From positions 124,001 to 188,000 of the forward strand of contig CP021226.1 of the NCBI GenBank assembly GCA_003999685.1: a stretch of 64,000 nt of DNA, in the 5' to 3' direction. The translations under genes were made by a program, and so were the position numbers. A model generated the notes under the pieces. It was not told where the DNA came from. It made no database searches and saw only the letters and a program-made list of their open reading frames with translations. Of this stretch, positions 38,555-49,786 are shown one piece after another. This DNA is from Taiwanofungus camphoratus. Taxonomy: Eukaryota; Basidiomycota; Agaricomycetes; Polyporales; Taiwanofungaceae. Numbering within the stretch: position 1 is the first letter of the stretch; every line of letters begins with the position of its first letter.

Positions 38555-39278
38555 CTCGGTAGAAGTCAATGAAGCTGGTGTCGACTCGGGCGTTGCAAAC
38601 GGTGACAAGGCCAGTTTGTTTGTTCCGAGCAAATATCGCGTTCACCCGCCTTCTCCCGACACTCCACACGACAGTGCTCATAGATGCAGGGCGTCATGCA
38701 CTGGTTGAGCGACATGGATTTCTTATTGAAATTATCGCTATATTATCAGCATAAGATTCGCAGCCAACTTGCAATCTTCCATCTTGCGTAGCTCTTATGA
38801 GAGACCAGTGTGTTATTCATGTCTGCGAGAATTACATTTCTCTCAGCACTGATTAGACGTTTTATTCTCTTATCATGATACTGAAGCTTTAGGAAGTGGT
38901 TTGGTGCCTTTTCTAGCCGTGGCCGTGCTTTCAGTCGTTGATAGACAAGCCGCAAGTACAGATGAAGTCTGTCGTGATGACATCTGATTTTTAGGCGAGG
39001 TTTTGCTCACTTGGCATGCACATTTGCCGACTGCTCTCGAAGGACGTCCTAGTGTTCGCTGTGCATCTGAAGACCTGAAAGCTTTACCTTTGATGATATT
39101 TTATTACTTTATTGTGAAAGGATTTTGATGTCGTGGACTAATCACTAGCAGAATGTGGTGACAATGCCCTGCTGTGAAGAAGTAACGTGTTTTGAGGACA
39201 TATGGTAGCCACACGACGCATCGGAGCACCGTCTGGATTCCCTTACTAAAAAGACTGAACAAAGGATATTGTAAAAGA
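38555..39278. other. Intergenic: ATP17 promoter to tRNA
   Basis: The 720 bases hold the ATP17 upstream region. No gene is seen. The bases close to 39279 form the 3' flank of the minus-strand tRNA. Confidence 0.4.
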
Positions 39279-39356
39279 CTGCCCCAGTGAGGCTCGAACT
39301 CACGACCTTCCGATTGCGTAACAGTCGGACGCTGTAACCAACTCAGCCATGGGGCA
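39279..39356 (-). tRNA. trnN-GUU: tRNA-Asn(GUU) with a 4-nt intron
   Basis: Complete cloverleaf on the minus strand. The acceptor stem is TGCCCCA paired with TGGGGCA. The D arm is GCTG/CAGC, the anticodon stem TCCGA/TCGGA and the T arm GTGAG-TTCGAGC-CTCAC, with variable loop AGGTC and discriminator G. The anticodon loop is 11 nt (CTGTTACGCAA). Removing four bases 3' of the anticodon leaves CTGTTAA, the normal Asn loop with anticodon GUU. The internal A and B boxes (TGGCTGAGTTGG, GTTCGAGCC) are intact. Confidence 0.95.
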
Positions 39357-39399
39357 TGAAAATACCCACTAATTCAGATTTCTATGTACAACTTGGCAC

Positions 39400-41650
39400 T
39401 GTTCAGCTCATGAAGGAAAGTTGCACCCTTACATGTCGATATAAAATCAAGCAAACAGTGGTCGGTTCATGAATTTCAAGAACACTGTTGTGAATGAGCC
39501 AGAGATGTGGTCACAATTTATAGAATGGTTCATAAGATATTTACAAGCTAGTTATACAATTGTTTGTAAGATTTTGTCAAAAATGTTTCGGGGAATCTCC
39601 TCATGTTCTGCAAATTCTGGCACATTTTGTCGTGAAAAATCCATTTCATCAAGTTTAACCATCTTTGTCTGATGAACCAATTTATAGCCAAATGTTAGAA
39701 GCATGAAAAAAGGCTATGAAACCAAAAATCTATCAGTAATAAATGCTTCAATAAAATCAACAAGCCTACAATTGGCATATAAGATGATAGAAATACTGAT
39801 ACAGGATCAGGCACTCTATAATCATTGTCTGAAGTTTGTGAACAATAATGACTTGGTACTGATGGGCCTGTGTTATTGACAGTGTCCGCTGCATATAATT
39901 TAGATGATCATACAACAGCATTTAAACTTCACTACTTACCTATTCTCCAATCATTATGCACAAAAACTGACCTGAACAATATTAATTATATATCAACACT
40001 GAGTCACAATTTGAGCAAAAATCATTACCATCCATTTGCAAATAGAACAATTGTGCAAATAGAAAAAGCATAGTATGCAAGCTGAAAACATATAACAACA
40101 ATTAATACACTATTTTCAACAGAAGTGAAAGGTATTTACATATGGCTGTCCCTTATGTCTATGCTTTCTTATTCTTGAGATTTGATTAATCACTTCAGTG
40201 GATCGTTCATCTGACTGGTCTTTATGCTTATTTTCTGCATAAACAGTACCCTGATGCCATCTTTGAACACACTGAGTTAATTACTTAGAGGTACTGGCAA
40301 TTGAATGTCAACTCACCTGATATAAGTAAACAGCATTCCTGCCCAAGATTGCATGGAGGCAACACTGGCTACAGAAACCAGCCATTGAAATACCTACACT
40401 TTATTCAGTAACAACTGAGATGCAACAACGAAAAGCATACCATTCCAGCATTATTGTTAGTTCCAGAAAGAAACCCTAACAATCCAATTGATGCTGATGC
40501 CATAATACTGGCAAATGGCAAAACAAGATATGGCTTTTTAGAAGATACTGATTCATTATGGCCACCTGTTTGCTCTTCTGTAGATTGCATCACATCAGAA
40601 TTGACCTGAGCAGAATGATCAAAGTCTGATGAATCATAGGGTCCATGATGTCTAATATCAATAATGGATGATGCATCACTGTCACTATCATCTCCATTAA
40701 CTGTTTCTTCCTCATCATGTAATAGAGATGCATGATGAGGATGTTTGATCAAAACTTTCAGAAATTGAGGGGCATGGCCACGAAATGCAAGAAAATATAA
40801 AAATCTGCTGCTGATATAAATATCAGATGCTGCAGCTGACCAAGCTGAGACCATGATGGCAGCATTTACGATATGAGGCAACTGGCATTTCAGTTTGTTT
40901 CAAGTTGGTCAATGTCAACCTTCAAGTTCAATCAGAGACATACCACATGTATCCTGTGTCTGTTCAGGGCAATAACAAAAGGTGATGAGGCACCAGTATT
41001 GTTATCAAGTGCCAGGTGTGAATCTGATTGCGGAACTAGAAGTCCAGCACTGAATATGCCACCTATATAGAATAGGGTGCTAAGAGAATGTAAGAATTGT
41101 ACATCAGCAAAAACTACATCCTTACTCACATTCTAACCCAGACTCGTTCTAGGGCACGAGGGACATTCTATCAAAATGTAAGACGACTAATTGCGCATCA
41201 TGCAAAACTAGATGCTCACTCTGGTTGCATCAATGACCTCTCCAGCAGCCTGTGATAAAGTTACATGTCAGCATAACAGAAAATTTGAGAAATGAATCAT
41301 ACACACAATTCCAGGCACCTCAGAGCCAAAAAAAGAGAATGATGCTTGCATGAGCACAGCAAGAAATCCAAGGAATCGACCTTTAGCACCACATATTCCG
41401 AGATATGATGATGCAAATGGTTTTGACCAATTATGCAAGAAAACTGGCCTGTATAATCGTCATAAAAGGAGACATCACCATGTAGCAAAGACACCTACTG
41501 TGGCAATTGATCACCATCTCCTTGATCATGTGCCCCAGCTCCCATATCAATGATCAAACTGACAAGTACTACCAAGAATGCGTGGATCAGTTATGCGACC
41601 CATCATTGCAAAGGAAAATGTAAAGGGGAAACACAAAAGAAGGCTCACTT
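39400..41650. other. AT-rich, CpG-depleted block
   Basis: Composition changes sharply here. By hand I count only five CpG dinucleotides in 39841-40920, while a single 60-base line at 42841 has about five. TpG and CpA are common, the pattern left by deamination of methylated CpG. The block covers the 3' half of the permease gene and its 3' flank, and the reading frames in it are open. It begins close to the tRNA gene. Confidence 0.75.
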
Positions 41651-42751
41651 ATCGAGACGATAGTCACAACTTTCATAAAGGAGAACCAATACTCAAACTC
41701 CCCATATGTGCGTGTCGAAAGTAAGTTCAACGCTAATGCAAGACACAACTGTACAGTAAGGTCAGCGTTCGTTATGCTAGATTCGACGAGTCATCCATAC
41801 GAAGATTGCTGTTAGGGCAGTCACTCTGGCAATAGATTCAGCACTTTATAGAACGGCGTTGTCATATGACTTACGGGATTACGTGCGCTGTATCCCAGAA
41901 TCCGACGGTCAACGCAGCTGCTGTGACTTCAGCAGCTACACATGCGGATTTTAACTCGGTCATTTTCGATCCATCGCATCAAGGTATATGCACGTACGAA
42001 GAGTGACGCTCCAATTGTACTGTCATGGAGGAATGAGACCTCGAATAATCCAAGCCAAAAGGGACCGCTTACCCAAGCTGCCCAGCCCAGCGAAAAACCA
42101 AGGGCCGGATCTACGTACAGATCAGCCAACCCTACCACGCCTCCAACGTTCGGACTGAGAAAAATACTTAAGACGCTATTATAGAAGGCAAGCCCAAACT
42201 TGACACTGACAGGAAAGCGATCATTTCTCCAATTGAGACACAGAGACAATATACAACGCTGCCGATGATGCTGTAGCCGATCAAGGCGCCAATAGGGCCA
42301 CCATAGCGCAGAGCGTCCTGAAGACCTGATGAGCCAGCATAACGATGCGCTAGTTGGGTCCGGCTACCGCAGAACCAAGAAATAAGCCTGTTCCAATAAC
42401 ACCACCTAATAAATATGTTGATTAGCAGTCTATTGGTAGCTTGGAAATCAAACTGTGGACCTATCGAGATCATTCCGACTGGCGTTTACAACCACGTGAC
42501 ATTAACCCACAGAGGACGTTAGTAGAGCACTGATAACGAGGGAAGGACGCACTGTGTCTTCGAGTAAGCTGAGGAGGAAGATCCTCCTTGATATCTCTCC
42601 ATTGTCTTTGGAACTTACGCACACGTTCTGACATTCCGCGACGTTTCTTCAGCGGCTTTGAATCCTGGATATTAACGTGCCTCGTCGGGGAAGATGGCAT
42701 ACGCCGGCCCTGGAGGCCATCATTCCCGGTACCGTTGGTGCGAAGAGACAT
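39552..42751 (-). CDS. Amino-acid permease (AAT/APC family)
   Basis: Plasma-membrane amino-acid/proton symporter of the yeast Gap1/AAT type, about 600 residues in many exons. The ATG at 42751 gives MSLRTNGTGNDG. VGMISI joined to GGVIGTGLFLGSA and LRYGGPIGALIGYSIIGSVV (about 42260-42480) form helices 1-2. LADLYVDPALGFSLGWAAW and VAAEVTAAALTVGFWDTAHV follow. HIVNAAIMVSAWSAAASDIY and SRFLYFLAFRGHAPQFL (about 40770-40880) are the classic permease block. After it comes an unusual acidic loop of about 75 residues rich in Asp, Ser and His, then SVASMQSWAGMLFTYIR-type and RWHQGTVYAENKH blocks (about 40240) and HRHKGQPY. TFGYKLVHQTKMVKLDEMDF (about 39650-39710) follows, and the protein ends EEIPRNIFDKILQTIV, TAA at 39552. 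The 3' half lies in the CpG-depleted block. Confidence 0.85.
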
Positions 42752-43492
42752 GGAAACTGATTTCAAGGAGACTGAAGGTAGTAGTTCTGCATAGCTGTCC
42801 GCAATGTTTATATGCAAGTGTGCGGCACAGCACGCGACCGTCTGAGACATCCGCAAGTAGCAATACAGGCGCTGATCGAGCGCTCGCTAAGATAGCAACT
42901 AGTACACGCGTACGACAAGGCATGTCCTAAACTTCATAAAGCCACCGGAGGTTCCGCTAAAGAGGCTAGTGGTGGTCTGTATTGAACCAGGCACCATGCT
43001 AACCCATAGGTATGTACCTAACCAGAACACGGCCAAGACCATTGCATACGCAGGTCGAGGGGCAAGTCGTGTGCCTCGTCGCCACTACTTGTATAACCAG
43101 TTTGACAGATAGGCCAATACTACGAGGGCCGCGCTCACTGTCAGGCTGTCAGACTGTTAGCGCCGAGGGCCGTGACAAGTATGAGACGCCTTCTCAATCC
43201 ACACGCTCAGGCTGTCCGGCACAGCACGTCTCGGAACTCGAGGAATTCCCATCATTGTCCGTGACGGCGCAGCACGCGACCGAAACCAGATCGAACACAT
43301 AAATGACCATATCCTCCAATTAATTTCCCAGTTCCCCAGTTTACCGAGGAAATTTGACCACACCCTTGGCGCTTTCAAAGCTCCTTACTTTGGAAGTGTG
43401 TACACTGTTAGCTGGCTCTCGATGACTTAAAGCGTGCTTGAGTACTCAAGTGTTCTCCCACTAGATTGATTGGCCCGTTTGCACGACTGACT
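42752..43492. promoter_or_regulatory. Divergent promoter region with a repeated motif
   Basis: The 0.74 kb lies between the divergent starts of the permease and a membrane protein. The motif CGGCRCAGCACG occurs three times, at 42823-42834, 43216-43227 and 43265-43276. Two of the copies continue as CGACCG (42835-42840 and 43277-43282). No TATA box is clear. Confidence 0.45.
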
Positions 43493-45162
43493 ATGCTATT
43501 ATGCCACTTGCCGAAAGACCTGCTCAACAATAGCACTCTTGCTGCCCAACAATGCTCTGGGGATTTAGCTCCAGACGCCGTTTGTATCGCGCTTTGTCCA
43601 AACACTGATCTCGCGGGTATCGGGGTTAGATTAGCGTTCTACATGCAGAGCTTCTTCAACAGTGAGTCCAATGACCCGTTACACGTTGGTCCGACTTGCC
43701 GCGTCGCTAAAAGATCAGTGATTAGCTCTGCTGGTGATATTTTCGCCACGAGATTCAGTACCAACAGCATGGGCAAGCACCCTGCTGACAGCTGCGCTCA
43801 TCATTGCGGCCATTGTCCAGAAGATCCAGAATCCTCCGACGATGACATTGCATCACGCTATCTTGGTCTTGAAGTGCGTAAACGAGTCTCTATCCAGTAG
43901 TTTGTCCTCATAAAATATACTTGAAGCTATGCTACCCTATCATGCATAAGCTCCCTTGCCGTAGCTCCAATCCTACCAATCTGGCGTTTGCGACCAGGCG
44001 AATATTATGCCAGAGAACTGGCCAGACACGGCATAACTAGCCGAAGTACCAATGGTCACGACGGGGAAGATATTCTCGAGAACGGATTGTATCATAACGC
44101 GCATAAAAAGAAGATCAAGAAAGCACAGAATAAGCAGCGCGTGGTCTTGGCACTTGCGCTCCTCATTCAAGTCGGTGACGCCAAATCAAATCTGGATTAA
44201 GTTCATGTCGCTGACTCCGTCACGCAGGTTGTTCTACAATGGGCCTGGGCTACTGTTATGTTTGTGTCTCCCGCTTACAGCCAGAGATCATGTAGTGAAG
44301 GGACGGTCCTATTCTTTTTCTTCTGGCACTTCACAGTCGGGGAAATCAACGGTGACAAGTTCTTCGTTTGGGCTCTTTGGCTTCTCTTCTGTCTCTCCAT
44401 CACGCTTTTGCAGACCGTGGCTCTGGCGGTGTCGAGTCCCAACAGGGCATACGACTCGTGGTCTCGCCTCTCAACGAACTCGACCCGCAGCAGCGAGTCT
44501 CCAAGAACCCCGTTGTTCAAACAGCTGTTTTACGCTGCAGTTGCCCATATTCCTCCATGGAAGGACCGAACAAAGCAATTGATTTTTTGGGGAAACGTCC
44601 TTGCCTTCGGCTTATGGTCGATGTATATCATCAGTATGTCCTGTCTGAGATGCCATATACGGGACTCTGATCGCAGGACTTGTCAGTATCCGAAATACAG
44701 ATTAAGGCGAACTGTATATTTGACGGAGAGAACAACTTCGGAGGATTTGGCCAGGTGGGTGAATATGCCTTATTCACCAATGAGGACCTCGATAGATTCA
44801 TTTTCTATGCTTATAACAAGGTCACCGCCATCCTTCTTGCTCTAGTACCGCTCTGGAGTCTTACTGTGGCAATTTACAAATACCCCTCTGAATTGCGCAG
44901 AGAGAAGCAGCGTCGCGCACACCAACAAGCAGAGACTCAGTCGTTGGTCTTGAATGATGGGCCTAGTCCTTCTCAAGACCATACTACGGTTGCGGCAGAC
45001 CAAGTTGAGCCCTCCACACGCCCGGCTGTGCGCACAGGCAGCAGGCCCCTAGAGACAGATGTGCATAGTATGGGGTTACGGTCACGCGGTGTCCAAGACG
45101 CTGGCGCCGTAGAATCATTTGAATTGACCTTTATGCCGAGGACACTTCCCTTCATACTTTAG
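43493..45162 (+). CDS. Multi-pass membrane protein, unknown function
   Basis: Five or so exons for a protein of about 440 residues. The ATG at 43493 gives MLLCHLPKDLLNN. The early block LCPNTDLAGIGVRLAFYMQS forms helix 1. After an intron (about 43662-43713) TAWASTLLTAALIIAAIVQK is helix 2, and SLAVAPILPIWRLRPGEYYA follows. A charged, Lys-rich loop leads to VVLALALLIQ. After another intron VVLQWAWATVMFVSP, FFVWALWLLFCLSITLLQ and FWGNVLAFGLWSMYII make further helices. The last exon has NNFGGFGQVGEYALF, one more helix (KVTAILLALVPLWSLTVAIY) and a long polar C-terminal tail of about 90 residues. I recognise no transporter or enzyme motif. It resembles orphan membrane proteins common in Agaricomycetes. 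It is divergent from the permease. Confidence 0.65.
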
Positions 45163-45824
45163 ATAGGTTGTTCTTGTATCGATATACCAGGATACTTAGC
45201 TGTGGACGTTGTAACATAGCAAATAGTATTATCTAATAGCTGAGATCTCGTCAGGCAATGTATCGATTGACACGAAGGCTGAGACGGGCGTGCAACCCTG
45301 GCCAGCGAACAGCTTGACTTGACAGAGGCTGTACGCCAATGTCAACACGATATAAGAAATTGGACTCTCTAGATATGTCGATACAAGTGTCGTAGTACAA
45401 CAGGCTATAAACACAAGTCTAGATATGTAAGGAACTTTGGAGGCAGATGAGAACGATATCCAAATAGAAAAGATGATGTGAACAGCCCCCGGTAAGGATA
45501 CGTCAAGCATACCAGATACAGAACTATGATGGGCTGACAAAAGGAATCGTCGGAGAAAGGAGGAAAGACAAAGATGAGGGAATAAACAGTGTAAGGCTGT
45601 AACAATGAATGCAATGCGCATCCGTGTTTTGTCTCAATGCTAATCAAAAAGATCTACAATGCGGACCTGTCCCGATAGAAAAGAGAAATGGACCGAGACG
45701 CCAAATGCTGTTACTAGAATCATACAACATCAGCGGTGGATGAAACGCGGGAGCTAGACACTAGATCCGCAATCAGCATTGAACGTTGCATAAGAAAATT
45801 TACTCACCTCCACAACGACTGGCC
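45163..45824. other. Convergent intergenic region, one weak frame
   Basis: This lies between two convergent genes. A minus frame at 45229-45621 starts with ATG (MRIAFIVTALHCLFPHL), is 130 codons long and hydrophobic. It has no similarity I know and could be chance within 3' UTR sequence. Confidence 0.3.
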
Positions 45825-47783
45825 TCATTGAGCGACCAAGACCGAGTGACTACCGGGGGAAGAGGCGGCAACCGCCATCTGCGCAGCTTTGCGTTTGAAC
45901 TGCTGCGTTCGTCGAACTCCGCCTCGTTTCGTTTTGCGACGGGGGGCCTTCTGATGTTCTGATCCAGGGCGGGTGACAAGACTTAGTACAGGATCGCCGT
46001 TAACAGAGTCTATGTGGGAGGGTGCCTCAATGCACCTCGGCGCCTCAGTGCGATGGACGTTGCGGTCATCGATTGTGTCGCATCCACTGCGGTCATCAAT
46101 CGTGTCGCAGTCGTCCTCGCTCACCGAGTCGCCGAAAAGGTCACGCTCCTCGCCAGATTCTGCACGGAAGTCCTGAGGTTGAGAGTCCTGTTGTTGGTAT
46201 TGCCATCCGTCCGAGTCCTGGTCGTCCATCGTTTCGCTCCACAAGATAGTTGCGCCAACGGCGTGGTCGCCAAGCCAGAGACGGTACTGCGTAGCTGCGT
46301 CGTTTCCACTAAGAAGCTCGACGCAGACTTTGAAGTCAGTGGAGTCGTCAGGATGCGCACCGGGGGCAAGAACAGACATGTAGAGTGTAACCAGAGCGCG
46401 GTCGCCTAAGCGAGGCTGAGAAGTCGAGTCGACGTCAAAATGAACAAATTGCCAGCAGACAACTCCTTGCCGCCTGAGAAGGTCATCAAGCAGGGGAATA
46501 TCATCAAGAGACAAGTAGAACCCGATGTCGTCGGTGTGAACGGTGTCCTCAATGATGTCATCAATACCGGGGGCGATAGTAAGAGCCGCGCCGCGTACAG
46601 CCGAAATTGGAACCAGAGCCAACCCAAGCATGTCTCGAAGAACAGAAATACAGCTTTCAGACATGACAGGAACGCCGTAGGGTTGAGACAGCATGAGCGA
46701 CTCGCCAGAGGGCTGACTAGGGAGACTTTGTACAGTGTAAAGTTTGCGGCGTGGCACCAGAGAAATCACTTGGTCGACCCAGGGTGTTGCGAAGTAAGCA
46801 CCGACAGACTCATCAGGTGGAAGTCGACCAGGAACGTCCGAAGAGAGCACTTCAGGAGTAGTAGGCGAGACAGACGGAGAGGAAGTTGAGGTCAAGCCAC
46901 AGGCATGAGACAGACCAGCCATAAAACCAAGCAGATAAACTGCAAAACAAGCGACAGCAGCCGAGTCGGCTGAATGAGCGTCATCGACAGAGACCGGTGG
47001 ATCATCGAGTAAGGTGCAAGTGGAATCACTCGAAAAACCAGGCGAAAGCGGCCGGCGCTCACCGAGGAGCGGGATCGTTTCGTCTGCCTTAGTGTGTGAT
47101 GAGCATGCACCGGCACCTGTTGTCCTTGTGAGCATTCCTGTTGTACGCCTTGGAGCCAACACAAGAGATGTCTCTCTCGAGCCAGTGAATCTTCCCGTTG
47201 CTGGATGACGCAGGACCAAGGCAGTCGCCACCGTCGAGTGTTCAGTCGCGTGAGGGATCGTTGTCACAATCCATCCGGCGGTCTTAGACTCAGACGGCAC
47301 AACATCACCAGAGTTCCTTTGCGAAGAAGATCCACTACGAGAAACAGCCTGGAAAAAGAACCAGTTAACATTGAAGAATGACGCTGTTTGACTGTTACAC
47401 ACCAGCTCAGTATAGGCTCCGCCAAAGTTAAAACCGTCAGCTACATCAGATCCCTTTGTGCTTGGTACCTTGACCACCAACAGCGAGAGGATGGAGATGA
47501 TGACTATCAGCAAGGCTCCCAAGACGGCAATTATTCCACCATAACCATGAGTCGACGAGGGCACATAGCCAACCTGTCCAGCAGTGCTGATTGAAGCCGA
47601 CGGCCAATCAATCGGGTAGCTGGGAGTAGGAGCCTTGTATGTTGGAGAGGGAGGAGGGTCATAGGGAGGAGGATCGGACGGCGGGTGCAAACAATGAGGA
47701 ACTAGGGCCTCAATCAATGCAACGCGAACTTTGTCAGAGAGTAGTTCCTGGGTTATAAAGCGAAGAATATGCGCGAAAAGCAT
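45825..47783 (-). CDS. Orphan two-helix membrane protein, 652 codons open
   Basis: The longest uninterrupted frame in the window. The ATG at 47783 gives MLFAHILRFITQELLSDKVR, followed by a Pro/Tyr-rich stretch (HPPSDPPPYDPPPSPTY), a strong membrane helix (IIAVLGALLIVIISILSLLV, about residues 85-105) and a polar Ser/Thr-rich region. A second helix (AAVACFAVYLLGFMAGLSHA) is at about residue 280. The C-terminal half is a compact acidic region (VPISAVRGAALTIAPGIDD, DDIGFYLSLDDIPLLDDLL, WQFVHFDVDSTSQPRLGDRA) and has a short direct repeat CDTIDDR. A basic tail (APRRKTKRGGVRRTQQFKRK) follows, and the end is SHSVLVAQ. A 54-nt stretch at 47349-47402 has GT...TTTTTCCAG and keeps the frame, so it may be an intron, leaving 634 residues. 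I do not recognise any family. Confidence 0.7.
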   Translation of the reverse strand: MLFAHILRFITQELLSDKVRVALIEALVPHCLHPPSDPPPYDPPPSPTYKAPTPSYPIDWPSASISTAGQVGYVPSSTHGYGGIIAVLGALLIVIISILSLLVVKVPSTKGSDVADGFNFGGAYTELVCNSQTASFFNVNWFFFQAVSRSGSSSQRNSGDVVPSESKTAGWIVTTIPHATEHSTVATALVLRHPATGRFTGSRETSLVLAPRRTTGMLTRTTGAGACSSHTKADETIPLLGERRPLSPGFSSDSTCTLLDDPPVSVDDAHSADSAAVACFAVYLLGFMAGLSHACGLTSTSSPSVSPTTPEVLSSDVPGRLPPDESVGAYFATPWVDQVISLVPRRKLYTVQSLPSQPSGESLMLSQPYGVPVMSESCISVLRDMLGLALVPISAVRGAALTIAPGIDDIIEDTVHTDDIGFYLSLDDIPLLDDLLRRQGVVCWQFVHFDVDSTSQPRLGDRALVTLYMSVLAPGAHPDDSTDFKVCVELLSGNDAATQYRLWLGDHAVGATILWSETMDDQDSDGWQYQQQDSQPQDFRAESGEERDLFGDSVSEDDCDTIDDRSGCDTIDDRNVHRTEAPRCIEAPSHIDSVNGDPVLSLVTRPGSEHQKAPRRKTKRGGVRRTQQFKRKAAQMAVAASSPGSHSVLVAQ

Positions 47784-49786
47784 CTTGCGAGCGAAATGTG
47801 CAAGTTGTGGTAGGGGAGTAGAGAACTTTGGTGAAAACCAGTTGGAGGAACTGGCGGTATTTGTAGCCGCGCGCTTTGACGAATTACATAATCAACGCCA
47901 CATTCAACACGACGCGTCGGATAACGTGGTCGCGTTCATCTAAAGGATGGCTTTGGCTGATAGAGCCACTGGCTTTGGCCTACGGCAGAACTCAAATCAG
48001 CTCCGTGCCTCATGATGTTCATGAACCGATATGAAAGGAAAATAGCGACTCAGCCAGATCTTGCCCTTGTGCAAACGCGGTGCATTTGGCGGGTGCTTTG
48101 CCATGGCCGTACAGCACCAATGAATGCATCAGTGGCGTCTGTGACCGAGAGTAGCCACTTCCTCCCAATCAGTTCTCGAGAACAATGGCAGTCGTGCGGC
48201 TGCTGTAAGTCAATCAAATGTTCAATGCTACACATCGACATGATGAACAATGACATCGGAGTGACCGTTGATGGACTTGATTAATAAAACGCACAGAATT
48301 GTCCCCCTGATAAGTCAGTATAGTTGTAGGACCAATTCCGTCATGTAATAGAGCAAGCTACTCAAACTGACAGGGCAACTGGAAAAGGTGAATGCTTTAA
48401 ATCTGTTGTTTTTCCAAAGGGTCCTATCAATGTCCTAACTCCCCACGTCATTGACAACAGAAATTACACCTTTCGTGACGGAAATCGATAGCAGGTGGAG
48501 CGGTCACCGATATACCTCAGACGGACTGCCGCCTCTCAAGGATTAGGGTCGAAAGCCGAAAGTCAACATTGTATGGATGAGAGGCCACGGAAGCCTCGCG
48601 GCAGAATGCGATTAGGAGGCATGAAAACAACGTGTCGCACGTTCACGGCACATGCCACACAGCCATTTGCATAGCATCTCCTCAATTAAGACTCGTGCAG
48701 ATTCATAACCTCACTCGAGGTCGGGACAAAGAGCTGTGCCCACAGACATGATGTTGTTCGTACTCGTGACTCCACCTCAGTGCATGCGCCCAGTGCCCAC
48801 AGCACTGAGCAAGAGCCTTTGTCTTGTGCAACTCAATTTCTCCAACTGGAAACATTTTCCTGGACGCTTTTCACATTTTCGCGACTGCGAGTCGTAAGCT
48901 TCATCGTCAACACATTATTTGCTATATCAAAGAGTACGGCCAGTTGATATCCAATTCCATAGGCGCCCAGCGTGTACGGCAGCCGCGTGGCAACGCGCGC
49001 GCAATTTCGAAAAGGGACTGTCAAAGCCTTCGATGTTTGTGGGCCTCCTTTGCTGCAATTGTCTTCTCCAGTACCTCAATCAGTTACATTGCCATGGAAC
49101 TCTACGGCAATTTCCTTTGTTGCAATGCCGCATATTTCAAGCTCTCATTGTTGTTCCCGCTGGGAAGACTACGCAAAGCACACTGATTACTGCCGTCTGT
49201 TTGGCGTCCACGATGTAGGTGCATTATGCTCGACTTGAACATTGACAAAAAGACTACTAGTCCTGTGTAATGTATGTCCGATCCCTAGCGGGATTTGTGA
49301 ATTCTTGCCGCTCATGAAGCACCATTAGGGCTGATGTTACTTCGGTTCCCTCAATTATTCTCCCACGAAAAGCCCAGACTGACGGCAGTCCCGCCCTCAG
49401 AAAGAAAGGGGGGCGTATGTTTGACAACTCAACCACCAATCTTTCGGCGCACTTAGTTCGGGGAATCTATGTCTATCGTCAGCACACAATGACATGTCAA
49501 CAAGCGGGTCAAAAACGAGGTCAACGGTCCCACGAAGTGTGCCTTCAAAGGCTGCGCGCATCAAGGCCTCGGTGACTCTGCTCCGGCACCGCGTTCGCAT
49601 CTCTCGAGGAGCTTTTTTTAGAATTTCATGCTGTACGTTTGAAAATGCCACAGCGAGCAGCCCTCTTGGTCAAATTCTATGTGCGGGGTTAAAACCAGAC
49701 CTGTTTTGCTCCGAACGCCCTTTCTGCTGGCCACAGTCAATTTCTCGATCTAATCGCTCACATTTAAGCAGCCTGCCGATTTATAG
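47784..49786. other. Long divergent intergenic region
   Basis: The 2.0 kb lies between the orphan membrane protein and the MFS transporter, transcribed away from each other. Short frames on both strands (such as 48824-49186 plus) have no supporting features. I see no RNA gene, repeat or TATA box that I would defend. Confidence 0.35.

Noticed and set aside
48824-49218. Overlapping plus frames of 99 and 120 codons in the MFS upstream region
   Set aside because: No domain, no consistent splice sites and no sensible start context. The length is within what chance gives here.
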